In this document: positions 7,948 to 15,376 of the stretch, in pieces
How the letters are laid out: each line of letters opens with the position of its first letter
Numbering within the stretch: the stretch's first letter is position 1
Source: an uncultured Actinomycetes bacterium
GTDB taxonomy: Bacteria; Actinomycetota; Coriobacteriia; Coriobacteriales; Atopobiaceae
NCBI GenBank assembly: GCA_900314645.1
Contig: OMWB01000014.1
Span: 1 to 64,000 of the forward strand
Reading direction: 5' to 3'
Length of the DNA stretch: 64,000 bases
The notes under the pieces: generated by a model
What the model was told of the DNA's origin: nothing
Databases searched by the model: none
What the model saw: only the letters and a program-made list of their open reading frames with translations
Made by a program: the position numbers and the translations under genes

Positions 7948-9621
7948 ATGTCCCAGAACACCCTTCATCCCCTCGTGACGCGGCGGACGTTTGTGCGGGG
8001 CCTCGGCCTCATGAGCGCCACCGCAGCGCTTGCCGCCTGTGGGCAGACAACCGGCACCGACCAGACGACGAAGGCGCTGGCTCCGTTGCTGGCCATCATC
8101 CACACCAACGACACCCACGGCCATGACGTGGCGGTCGAGGCCACTGACGACCAACCGGGCAACTTCTCCATGGCCGCAGTCGCCGCGCTCAAGACCGAGT
8201 GGGAGAACAAGGGCTACGAGGTGCTGCTGGTCGACGCGGGCGACGCCACTCAGGGCACGCCCCTCGTCGACACCGTGCACGGGACCAACGCCATGGCGTT
8301 CATGAACGCGTGCGGCTATGACGTCATGGCGGTGGGAAACCACGAGTTTGACTGGGGAGTCGAGGCCCTCGCCGCGAACGAGGAGGCTGCCACCTTCCCG
8401 TTCATTACTGCGAGCGTCATCGACAAGGAGACGGGCACGTCGCACTTCGCCACCAACAAGGTCTTTGAGCTCTCAGACGGCACCAAGGTGGGCTTCTTTG
8501 GCCTCACCACCGCCTCAACCACCACGACGACGAGTCCCAAGAACGTGGAGGGCTTTACGTTTCTTGTGGGCGAGGCGCTTGTCGCGCGTGCGCAAGCGCA
8601 GGTGGACGAGCTTCGCGAGCAGGGGTGCGAGATCGTGGTGTGCCTGTGCCACCTGGGCAACGACGAGACGTACGAGGCAACGAGCAAGTACGTGCTTGAG
8701 AACGTCACGGGCATCGACCTCTGCATCGATGGCCACGACCACCGGGAGGTGAACGAAGAGGTGGCGGGCACCCTCCTGGTGGAAACCGGTTGCTATCTGC
8801 ACAACATCGGCGTGGTGGCCATCGACGAGGGTGTCTCTACGGGCGAGCTGGTTGCCGCGGGCACCTTTGACGGCATCGACACCGCGGCTCAGGCCATCAT
8901 TGACGACGAGGATGCCCGCGTCAGTGCCCAGATGAACGTGGTGCTGGGCTCCACGCCGTACTTCCTTGACGGAGAGCGTGCGCCCGGCGTGCGCACGCAG
9001 GAGACCAACCTGGGCGACTTCTGCGCGGACGCCTTCCGGTGGACCGCCTCGATGGAGCTGGGATACGAGGTTGACGCGGCCATACTGAACTCGGGTGCCA
9101 TCCGTACCTCGATTGAGGAGGGTGACATCACGCTGGGCGTCATCAAGACGGTGCAGCCCTTCGGCAACGACCTCGCCGTGGTCAAGGTGACGGGCGCACA
9201 GCTCCTGGAGGTACTTGAGGCGGGCTGCCAGGCCATCGGTGGCGAGAAGCCGATCGCCGGCTTTCCGCAGGTGTCGGGCATCTCGTTCACCGTTGACGCG
9301 TCGGTTCCGTTTGAGGCTGGCCCTACCTATCCCGGCTCGGTGTATTCCTCGCCGGCGGCACCAGGCGCCCGTGTGACCATCCACGACGTGGGTGGTCGCG
9401 GCTTCGACTTGGGTGAGACCTACACCGTCGCAGCGTCCAGTTTCCTGTGTCTCGGTGGAGACACCTACTATGCCTTCAAGGAGGCCGCTGACGCCGAGCA
9501 GCCGCAGACTTTTGCCTTTGACTACGAAGCGCTGGTGAGCTACCTGGTGGAGGGCTGTGACCACGAGGTGCCCGAGCAGTACGAGGGCCCGCAGGGCCGC
9601 ATCACGATAGTGGGCCTCTAG
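7948..9621 (+). CDS. Tat-exported lipoprotein 5'-nucleotidase / 2',3'-cyclic phosphodiesterase
   Basis: This 557-residue metallophosphoesterase of the UshA/YfkN type has a twin-arginine signal (T-R-R-T-F-V-R-G-L-G-L, residues 11-21) and lipobox L-A-A-C (Cys near residue 31), so it should be a folded, membrane-anchored exoenzyme. Metal ligands are visible in H-T-N-D-T-H-G-H, D-A-G-D-A-T-Q-G, G-N-H-E-F-D-W-G and D-G-H-D-H-R-E. The C-terminal 5_nucleotid_C domain covers about 330-540 with N-S-G-A-I-R. It probably removes phosphate from extracellular nucleotides for nucleoside salvage. The start follows GCAGGAGG at 7934-7941. Flanked by palindromic elements, it looks monocistronic. Confidence 0.93.
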   Translation: MSQNTLHPLVTRRTFVRGLGLMSATAALAACGQTTGTDQTTKALAPLLAIIHTNDTHGHDVAVEATDDQPGNFSMAAVAALKTEWENKGYEVLLVDAGDATQGTPLVDTVHGTNAMAFMNACGYDVMAVGNHEFDWGVEALAANEEAATFPFITASVIDKETGTSHFATNKVFELSDGTKVGFFGLTTASTTTTTSPKNVEGFTFLVGEALVARAQAQVDELREQGCEIVVCLCHLGNDETYEATSKYVLENVTGIDLCIDGHDHREVNEEVAGTLLVETGCYLHNIGVVAIDEGVSTGELVAAGTFDGIDTAAQAIIDDEDARVSAQMNVVLGSTPYFLDGERAPGVRTQETNLGDFCADAFRWTASMELGYEVDAAILNSGAIRTSIEEGDITLGVIKTVQPFGNDLAVVKVTGAQLLEVLEAGCQAIGGEKPIAGFPQVSGISFTVDASVPFEAGPTYPGSVYSSPAAPGARVTIHDVGGRGFDLGETYTVAASSFLCLGGDTYYAFKEAADAEQPQTFAFDYEALVSYLVEGCDHEVPEQYEGPQGRITIVGL

Positions 9622-9653
9622 GCGCATGTCGACATCCGTACGCGGCCCCTATT

Positions 9654-9792
9654 GCGAATGTTGACCGGAGAAGGGCGGCGGATTCAAGCGGTCATTGCAC
9701 CACTCCCTCGTCCGTGGTGCAATGACCGCTTGAATCCGCCGCTCGCTTTAGGTCAACATCAGCATGTCAATGCGGCTGATGTTGACCTAAAG
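9654..9792. repeat. nested compound palindrome (29-bp stem inside a TGTTGAC element, plus 18-bp stem)
   Basis: The outer half-sites GCGAATGTTGACC (9654) and GGTCAACATCAGC (9751-9763) enclose a perfect 29-bp inverted repeat (9675-9703 and 9714-9742, 10-base loop). A second perfect 18-bp hairpin follows (9746-9763 with 9775-9792), re-using the GGTCAACATCAGC half-site and its reverse copy. It looks like a 42-bp element that acquired an internal stem and then a partial inverted duplication. Confidence 0.85.
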
Positions 9793-9834
9793 TGGGGCAC
9801 GGACGTCAACACTCGCTCTCTGACAAGGAGCCCT

Positions 9835-10566
9835 ATGCAACCTCCGTCGCTTGCGCCTGACCGATATCGAGTTCTTTCCGGAAGTGCCCTCAAGGTGCTC
9901 GCGGTCATCTCCATGCTGATTGACCACACGTCAAAGTTCGTCCTCGCGCACTACCCGGAGTTTGTGGAACCCTGGTTCACCATGGGCACCATAGACGTCT
10001 CGCCGTACTGGCTCTGTGTGTCGGTGGGGCGCCTCGCCTTTCCCATCTTCTGCTTCCTGCTGGTTGAGGGCTTCATGTACACGCACAACCGCCGGGCCTA
10101 CGGCCTGAGCCTCCTGGCCTTTGCGCTGATCTCGGAGCCCATCTTCGACCTCACCCGCAAGCTCACCGTGTTCGACATCACGTACCAGAACGTGTTCTTC
10201 ACGCTGCTCATCAGCTACCTTGGCCTGTGTGCGCTCGAGGGCCTGCGCGACCGCCCGGTCCTCCGCGCATGCGCCGTCTTGGGACTTGCGCTCGTCTCCA
10301 TGGGGTCGCTCTGCGACTATGGGCCGCGAGGGTACGCGATGGTGCTGATGCTCTACGTGCTGCGCGACTACCCGCTTGAGAAGACGGCGCTGGGCACCTG
10401 CATCACCCAGGCCACCTGGCGCGCTGGCCTCGCGTTTATTCCCATCAACCTGTACAACGGCCGCCGTGGGTTCATCCAGGGGAGGGTGCTGAAGTACGCC
10501 TTCTATGCGTTCTATCCGCTGCATCTGTATGTGTTGTGGCGCGTGCGCGTGCATCTCGGCTTCTAG
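9835..10566 (+). CDS. TraX family membrane protein
   Basis: This 243-residue protein has about seven membrane segments and the TraX signature: L-K-V-L-A-V-I-S-M-L-I-D-H at residues 19-31, R-L-A-F-P-I-F-C-F-L-L-V-E-G-F near 64-78, and S-E-P-I-F-D-L near 100. TraX in F plasmid N-acetylates pilin; most chromosomal homologues in anaerobes have no known target and resemble acyltransferase-3 proteins. The start is fixed by AAGGAG at 9825-9830. No pilus or conjugation genes are nearby. Confidence 0.88.
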   Translation: MQPPSLAPDRYRVLSGSALKVLAVISMLIDHTSKFVLAHYPEFVEPWFTMGTIDVSPYWLCVSVGRLAFPIFCFLLVEGFMYTHNRRAYGLSLLAFALISEPIFDLTRKLTVFDITYQNVFFTLLISYLGLCALEGLRDRPVLRACAVLGLALVSMGSLCDYGPRGYAMVLMLYVLRDYPLEKTALGTCITQATWRAGLAFIPINLYNGRRGFIQGRVLKYAFYAFYPLHLYVLWRVRVHLGF

Positions 10567-10568
10567 TG

Positions 10569-10616
10569 CCCGCCCAACCGGACGCTGCAGGGCTAGGTTT
10601 CGACCGGTCGGGCGGG
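10569..10616. terminator. imperfect hairpin after traX-like gene
   Basis: CCCGCCCAACCGG (10569-10581) pairs with CCGGTCGGGCGGG (10604-10616) with one wobble. It sits 3 bases after the stop codon of the preceding gene. No T-run follows, so termination efficiency is uncertain. Confidence 0.5.
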
Positions 10617-10713
10617 AAACCAGCCTAACCGGACAAAACCCTTGCCCGCGCAGAGGCGGCTGCGCTGGTGTATAGTCGTTGCGCTAAAGACTTCGCGCAT
10701 GAGGATGGAACGC

Positions 10714-11799
10714 ATGGGAGTTGGAGTAGGAAGCCTCAACACAAACGTCTTCGTCACCCTTCTGGTGGCTGTCATGGTGTTCATCATGCCGCTCGTCGAC
10801 TGGCTGGTCTGCCGGCACCTGGGCCTCAACTTGCAGGAGGGCGTGAGCACCAACCCAAAGGCCGACGATCTGATGCGCCTGCGGCAGGGTGTGCTGCTCA
10901 TCATCTTTGGGGTGTACCTAGCCGCGGTCTCGTACCTGGTGTTCTTCTCGCGTGACGCCTACGTTGACTACCTCGTCCACACCGTCATCAACGACGACGT
11001 GTTCACGAGCGTCGACATCGACCTCGGCATCCTCGAGCTCTTCGTCCTCGCGTTCAAAGAGGGCGTCCCGGCCGCGCTTTCGCACATCCACTTCATGCAG
11101 CCGTTCCAGATTTCAGAGATCTACCTCAACGTCATGCTCTTCGTGCCCATGGGATACCTCTTGCCCTACGTCTTGGAGTGGTTCCGCGACCGCGTGCAGA
11201 TAGCGCCCGTAGTGGCGAGCTTCATCGGCTCGTTCATCATCGAGAACGTGCAGCTGGTCACCAAGCGTGGCTACTACGACGTCAACGACCTCATCAACAA
11301 CACCTTGGGCGGCTTCATCGGGCAGACGCTCTTCATCCTGGTGGCCTACGTGCTGACCCACCCGCGCTGGCGGCACGACATCGTGTCTACTGCCCGTTGG
11401 TACCTGTACGCGCGTGGGCGCACGCTGTACCCGTTCCTCACGAACATCGCGCTGCCGCGCGCAACCATCCTCGCCACCGACGAGGAGGCCGTGTGGGACT
11501 TCTACGTCACCAAGCTGGGACTCCGCCTGCGCAAGCAGACGGTGCCGCTCGACTCGGCTGGCACGAGCTTCCTTCTGGGGATGGGCAAGAGCGGGCTCGT
11601 CATTCATTGCAGCAACGAGCAGAGGGAGCTGCCCAAGCAGTATGTCACCATCTCGGTCAAGCGCCTACCTGCCCTGAAGAGGCGCCTGGAGGAGGATGGC
11701 ATCAAGGTGAGCGACTATGAGTCAGACGTCTTCACCGATCACCGCAGCATCTGGTTTGAGGGCCCCGACGGCGTCCGCATCACCGTCGTGGAAGACTAG
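10714..11799 (+). CDS. VanZ-like membrane protein fused to a VOC (glyoxalase/bleomycin-resistance) domain
   Basis: This is a 361-residue two-domain protein. The VanZ-like part (residues about 10-225) has five or so membrane helices and the family's E-I-Y-L-N-V-M-L-F-V-P-M-G-Y-L-L and D-V-N-D-L-I-N-N-T-L-G-G segments. The soluble VOC-type domain (about 245-360) includes A-V-W-D-F-Y-V-T-K-L-G-L-R-L and ends W-F-E-G-P-D-G-V-R-I-T-V-V-E. VanZ proteins reduce teicoplanin binding or act in envelope physiology; VOC domains bind small molecules or metals. ATG 10714 is favoured by GAGGATGGAA upstream; in-frame ATGs at 10699 and 10705 are alternatives. I did not expect this fusion; the VOC metal ligands are not clearly conserved. 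Confidence 0.85.
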   Translation: MGVGVGSLNTNVFVTLLVAVMVFIMPLVDWLVCRHLGLNLQEGVSTNPKADDLMRLRQGVLLIIFGVYLAAVSYLVFFSRDAYVDYLVHTVINDDVFTSVDIDLGILELFVLAFKEGVPAALSHIHFMQPFQISEIYLNVMLFVPMGYLLPYVLEWFRDRVQIAPVVASFIGSFIIENVQLVTKRGYYDVNDLINNTLGGFIGQTLFILVAYVLTHPRWRHDIVSTARWYLYARGRTLYPFLTNIALPRATILATDEEAVWDFYVTKLGLRLRKQTVPLDSAGTSFLLGMGKSGLVIHCSNEQRELPKQYVTISVKRLPALKRRLEEDGIKVSDYESDVFTDHRSIWFEGPDGVRITVVED

Positions 11800-11810
11800 G
11801 CGGGCAGGCG

Positions 11811-12680
11811 CTACTCGGCCGTGAGCTGCCTACGATACTCGGCCAGCTTGTCGAGCTGGTCTTCCGCCAGCTTGGGATACTGCGGGTCGCACTCCGTAAG
11901 CACGCGCACCACGGCCTCGCTCACTAGGTAGCGGGCAAACCACTTCTGGTCTGCGGGGATGACGTACCACGGCGCCTCGGGTGTGGCGGTCTCGCCGATG
12001 ACCTGGGTAAACGCCGCGCGGTACTTTGGCCACAGCGCGCGCTCGGCAAGGTCTGAACTCGAGAACTTCCAGTTCTTGGCGGGGTTGTCGATGCGCTCCA
12101 GGAAGCGCTTGGCCTGCTCCTTCTCGCTCACGTTGAGCATGATCTTCACCAGGCGGTAGCCGTTCTCCCAGAGGTAGCGCTCAAAGTCGCGGATCTGGCG
12201 GTGCCGGTGGGAGAAGAACTCGGCCTCGCTCATGTCGGTGGTGCGCTTGGGCATGGCGTAGTTGTGCTGCATCTGGTGCACACGCACCACCAGCACGTCC
12301 TCGTAGTACGAGCGATTGAAGAGCCCGATGTAGCCGCGGCGGGGGAGGTGCGTGACGGCGCGCCAGAGGAAGTCGTGCGCGAGCTCCTCGTGCGTGGGCT
12401 GCTTGAAGCTGTAGACGTTCACGCCCTGCGGGTTGAGCCCGGTCATGACGCGCTTGATGGTGGAGTCCTTGCCCGCGGCGTCCATCGCCTGGAACATGAT
12501 GACCACGCCCTCGCGTCCCTCGGCGTAGAGGCGGTCTTGCAGGTCGGCCATGCGGTCAATGTTCTCCTGCATCAGGGCCTCGTAACGCTCGCGCTGCGCC
12601 TTGGGAATCTTGGCGTTGGTAGGGTAGTCGTCCAGAGAGAAGGTGCCCTTGCCGTCAAAGCAGAAGTCGTCGAGCTGCAT
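11811..12680 (-). CDS. ppk2: polyphosphate kinase 2 family protein
   Basis: This 289-residue PPK2 enzyme has Walker A as M-D-A-A-G-K-D-S-T-I, the G-V-N-V-Y-S-F-K-Q-P-T motif, the Walker B/lid region R-G-Y-I-G-L-F-N-R-S-Y-Y-E-D-V-L-V-V-R-V-H, and the C-terminal Y-V-I-P-A-D-Q-K-W-F-A-R segment. It phosphorylates nucleoside mono- or diphosphates using polyphosphate; a single-domain protein of this length fits class I or III rather than the fused class II. The ATG at 12680 follows AGGAG on the minus strand. It ends 11 bases from the convergent VanZ-VOC gene and is probably transcribed alone or after the HAD gene upstream (54-base gap). Confidence 0.92.
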   Translation of the reverse strand: MQLDDFCFDGKGTFSLDDYPTNAKIPKAQRERYEALMQENIDRMADLQDRLYAEGREGVVIMFQAMDAAGKDSTIKRVMTGLNPQGVNVYSFKQPTHEELAHDFLWRAVTHLPRRGYIGLFNRSYYEDVLVVRVHQMQHNYAMPKRTTDMSEAEFFSHRHRQIRDFERYLWENGYRLVKIMLNVSEKEQAKRFLERIDNPAKNWKFSSSDLAERALWPKYRAAFTQVIGETATPEAPWYVIPADQKWFARYLVSEAVVRVLTECDPQYPKLAEDQLDKLAEYRRQLTAE

Positions 12681-12734
12681 GGGTGCTCCTAACCGCGCAT
12701 GTGTGCTTTGCACCAGATGGTAGCCGATGGATCC

Positions 12735-13511
12735 CTACGCGATGACGCCAAGATGGACGAGCGCGTTCCATACGCCGTCGGCGTCGATGTCGTCGGTGAC
12801 GTAGTCCGCCGCGGCCTTGGCCTCGGGCGTCGCATTGCCCAGCGCCACGCCGGTGCCCGCCGCGCGGAGCATGGTGATGTCGTTCTCTGCGTCGCCAAAG
12901 GCGATGACGTCAGCGATGTCCACGCCCTGCGCCTGGCACCAGCGCGCGATGCCGTCGGCTTTGCCGCCGTCTGAGGGGGCGTTGACGTCCACCGCGGTGT
13001 CGTCCCAGCGGGTGACGTCGCAGTCGGGCAGCTGGGCCGCCAGCTCGGCAAGGCGCTCGCCATTGGCGAAGAGCATGGCCTGGAACACCTCGCCGCCCGT
13101 GTAGGTTCCCAGCTCCGGTAGCGACGTGTGCGTGGCCCTATGGGCAGAGACCAGGTCTTCGTTGATGAAGTTGACGTACTGACGGTCGAGCTGGATGAGG
13201 ATGGTGGGCACCTCGCGCGCCTCGAAGAGCTCGAGCACGGACTGCAGCGCGGCGCCGGTGAGGGGGTTGCCGGCGAGGTAGTGGTTCTCGGCGTCAACGA
13301 CAAGTTGGCCATTGAGGGTGAGCAGCACGTCAAAGGTGAGGTCGGGGATATTGAGGTCGACGAGCTCGTGATAGCTGCGCCCCGTTGCAAGGCCCACGGT
13401 GATGCCGCGGGAGCGAAGCTCGGCGAGCGCGCGGAGGGCGCTCGCGGGCACAGAGTTGGTGCGGTGGGAGAGGAGGGTGCCGTCCATGTCGAAGAACGCT
13501 GCGCAGGTCAT
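12735..13511 (-). CDS. Cof-type HAD-superfamily phosphatase
   Basis: This 258-residue haloacid dehalogenase phosphatase of the IIB (Cof/YbhA) subfamily has motif I F-F-D-M-D-G-T-L-L at residues 6-14, motif II G-L-A-T-G-R-S-Y, and motif IV G-D-A-E-N-D-I-T-M-L near 205, with the large C2 cap between. The start at 13511 puts motif I at the expected distance; upstream codons run into noncoding sequence. Probably a cytoplasmic sugar-phosphate or cofactor phosphatase. Located just upstream of ppk2 on the same strand. Confidence 0.9.
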   Translation of the reverse strand: MTCAAFFDMDGTLLSHRTNSVPASALRALAELRSRGITVGLATGRSYHELVDLNIPDLTFDVLLTLNGQLVVDAENHYLAGNPLTGAALQSVLELFEAREVPTILIQLDRQYVNFINEDLVSAHRATHTSLPELGTYTGGEVFQAMLFANGERLAELAAQLPDCDVTRWDDTAVDVNAPSDGGKADGIARWCQAQGVDIADVIAFGDAENDITMLRAAGTGVALGNATPEAKAAADYVTDDIDADGVWNALVHLGVIA

Positions 13512-13662
13512 GAGGCCGCCTTTCGTGCGTCGTGCTTGTCGATGCCTAGCATACTGTGGAAGGAGGCCGTTCGCCAAATCACCCAAAACAGTTTGAATTG
13601 GCCTCTTGCGCGAAGTCCTCGTATGCCGTAAAGTATCTCTTGCGCTGAGGCGCACCACATAT

Positions 13663-13739
13663 GGCCCGTTCGTCTAGCGGTTTAGGACATCGCCCTCTCA
13701 AGGCGGAGATCGCCGGTTCGAATCCGGCACGGGCTACCA
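13663..13739 (+). tRNA. tRNA-Glu (anticodon CTC), CCA encoded
   Basis: A cloverleaf can be drawn by hand: acceptor GGCCCGT pairs with ACGGGCT, the anticodon stem TCGCC/GGCGG encloses loop CTCTCAA (anticodon CTC, reads GAG), and the T arm is GCCGG-TTCGAAT-CCGGC. Discriminator A and a genomic CCA follow at 13736-13739. A hairpin terminator follows within 10 bases. Confidence 0.97.
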
Positions 13740-13747
13740 AATTTTCG

Positions 13748-13769
13748 CAGGCCCTTCGGGGCCTGTTTT
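13748..13769 (+). terminator. intrinsic terminator of tRNA-Glu
   Basis: CAGGCC, loop CTTCGG, GGCCTG, then TTTT. A short GC stem with a UUCG-type loop and a T-run, placed directly after the tRNA. Confidence 0.85.
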
Positions 13770-14037
13770 CATTTGGCTCTGGGCGGAACACGGACGCAGG
13801 CTAACACGTTCGTTCTATGTGACGTGAGCTAAACTGGGGCCAGGAATGTGATTACAAACCAATCAACAAGGGCGACGGGATCAGGACCAGCGTTGAGCTG
13901 AGCTCGGGAATGCGCCCGATGCGTCAAAACTGGGGCCTCTAGCGTCGCATCGAGTGCGGGCCGCGCCAGATGCGACAAAACGGGCCTCTTCAGCGGGTGA
14001 TTGCACGGCTTGCGTACGCCCGTCCCACATCCTGTGA
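13770..14037. other. intergenic stretch with three degenerate short repeats
   Basis: No gene is supported. A motif ending in AAACTGGGGCC occurs near 13820-13840 and 13917-13936, and a shortened form (ACAAAACGGGCC) near 13974-13988, each preceded by GA(C/T)G(T/C)G. A 71-residue minus-strand frame here has no domain or good ribosome site. Confidence 0.45.
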
Positions 14038-14736
14038 CTACCACACCTTGATTGCCTGCTTGCCCTTCAGCTCCATGCAGCGCCTCGTCAGGTTTACCCA
14101 GCTTGCGCAGTGGTCCAGCACGACCGAGTCGGAGGATATGACGCGCTCTTTGCCAAAGAGGGCCTGGTCCACCTTCCCCTGGACGCGTACGTCAAGCTCG
14201 AAGGAATGGTCTTTGCCCACGTCGTCGAGGAGCCCCTTCAGGCGGCCTGAATTGGAGACGGGCTGATCCAGCAGGATGGTCACCGTCTGTACCCCCGCAG
14301 TCTGCAGCACGTCAAAGAGCAGCTGCGCGGCTTCAGTCGTCTCTGGGATAAGGCGATAGGTGCCGCGAAGCGAGGCGAGGTCGCGAACTGCGCCGTCCAT
14401 GCAGGACAGCAGCGTCGAGTCTGCCAGCATGACCTCAAGCGTGATGATCGTGTTGAGCCCGTCAATCCACACCGCCGTGCCACCAAGCCGCTCGATAGGT
14501 ACCTCTTTGGCATGGCGGTCTGCCAGCTGCTCGCGCGTCGCGACAGATCTCATGATCGCGATGCGCTGTCGCTCTGACAGCTGAAAGTGATCTCCCACGA
14601 AGGTGGACGCCTGCTTGAGGTCATAGCCGTTGTCGATGAGGTAGGTGACGTGCTGGGAGGCCATCCTGAGCGTCTCGAGCGACGCAAGCGAGAAGTACCG
14701 CTCGTCTTTGGGCACAAACCCGCGTTTTGCCTGCAT
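14038..14736 (-). CDS. DUF434-family protein
   Basis: This 232-residue cytoplasmic protein matches the DUF434/DUF5616 family shared with archaea. The N-terminal third is helical (D-N-G-Y-D-L-K-Q-A-S-T-F-V-G-D-H), followed by a core with W-I-D-G-L-N-T-I-I-T-L-E-V-M-L-A-D and S-C-M-D-G-A-V-R-D-L-A-S-L-R-G-T-Y-R. The conserved acidic residues in D-G-L-N and D-G-A-V-R-D suggest a metal-dependent enzyme, but no activity is known to me. ATG 14736 follows AAGGAGG. It appears to be monocistronic. Confidence 0.8.
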   Translation of the reverse strand: MQAKRGFVPKDERYFSLASLETLRMASQHVTYLIDNGYDLKQASTFVGDHFQLSERQRIAIMRSVATREQLADRHAKEVPIERLGGTAVWIDGLNTIITLEVMLADSTLLSCMDGAVRDLASLRGTYRLIPETTEAAQLLFDVLQTAGVQTVTILLDQPVSNSGRLKGLLDDVGKDHSFELDVRVQGKVDQALFGKERVISSDSVVLDHCASWVNLTRRCMELKGKQAIKVW

Positions 14737-14819
14737 GTGTTCGACCTCCTTCTCGGCCGGCTACCTTGGTAAGAGTATGCACCTGTTCCGCTGGTTAAGG
14801 CGGCTCATACGAGAAACAG

Positions 14820-14871
14820 AGGATGGGCTAGCGCCCCAACATGCAGGGGAGCGCTAGCGCTAGCCCATCCT
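14820..14871. repeat. 15-bp inverted repeat overlapping the RiPP remnant 3' end
   Basis: AGGATGGGCTAGCGC (14820-14834) pairs with GCGCTAGCCCATCCT (14857-14871). The stem covers the end of the minus-strand peptide frame, so it either overlaps the coding end or replaced the original one. No T-run follows. Confidence 0.6.
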
Positions 14872-15061
14872 TAGCACCGTTGCAGGTGTCGCAGACAATC
14901 CACTGGGTGATGTACGAAGGCTTCGTCTTTGCGTCAGGGTCCCAACCACCCGAAATCTGCTCGAGCTGCTCAGCGGTAAGCTCGATGCCCTCCTCGTTTG
15001 CAAGTGCCTGAATCTCCTCGGGGCTCGCATTGGGATCGATATCGATCTTCTTCTCGTGAAT
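14828..15061 (-). pseudogene. remnant of a Nif11-like leader / double-glycine RiPP precursor
   Basis: The minus-strand frame reads a leader segment (N-A-S-P-E-E-I-Q-A-L-A-N-E-E-G-I-E-L-T, then A-E-Q-L-E-Q-I-S-G-G) followed by a 38-residue core starting W-D-P-D and containing C-D-T-C and a C-terminal L-P-C-M-L-G-R. The E-L-T-x-E-Q-L-E-x-I-S-G-G ending is typical of Nif11-type or bacteriocin leaders cut by peptidase-containing ABC exporters. No start codon or ribosome site exists near the leader: the usual first residues are missing, and the frame runs antisense into the adjoining phosphatase remnant at about 15061. No modification enzyme or exporter is in the window. Confidence 0.6.
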
Positions 15062-15064
15062 TGT

Positions 15065-15259
15065 GGCGTGCCGGAGGCCAATGACTCCTCCGAGGACATG
15101 TTTGGAGAACAGCGCCTGCTTGACGCGCTGAACCAGCATGTGGACGCGACCCCCGAGGAGCTGGTTGGCACTGTGTTCGAGGCGGTCACCCAGTTCAGGG
15201 GCGATGCGCCGCAATTCGATGACATCACCATGTTGTGCTTTAGGCTGAATGCCGAGTAG
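15065..15259 (+). pseudogene. C-terminal remnant of a SpoIIE-type PP2C phosphatase
   Basis: The frame encodes G-V-P-E-A-N-D-S-S-E-D-M-F-G-E-Q-R-L-L-D-A-L and ends G-D-A-P-Q-F-D-D-I-T-M-L-C-F-R-L, the last 60 or so residues of a SpoIIE/RsbU phosphatase (compare Y-T-D-G-V-T-E-A and Q-S-D-D-I-T-L-L in the intact copy at 42019-44637). Similarity begins abruptly at the G-V of the T-D-G-V motif; everything 5' is absent. It lies back to back with the RiPP remnant. Confidence 0.75.
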
Positions 15260-15376
15260 CCGCCCTCGGTGGTTTTTCGTGCCGCTCGTCAGCAAAATCA
15301 TCGCTCGGTTAATCCCGCTGCATGTGCGTGCGAAGCATGACATAATGATGCTAAGCGATGCGAAAAAAGGTCCGCC

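Noticed and set aside
13579..13791. Minus-strand 70-residue frame across the tRNA
   Set aside because: It is the antisense of tRNA-Glu, a common false gene (it contains A-R-A-G-F-E-P-A-I), with no ribosome site.
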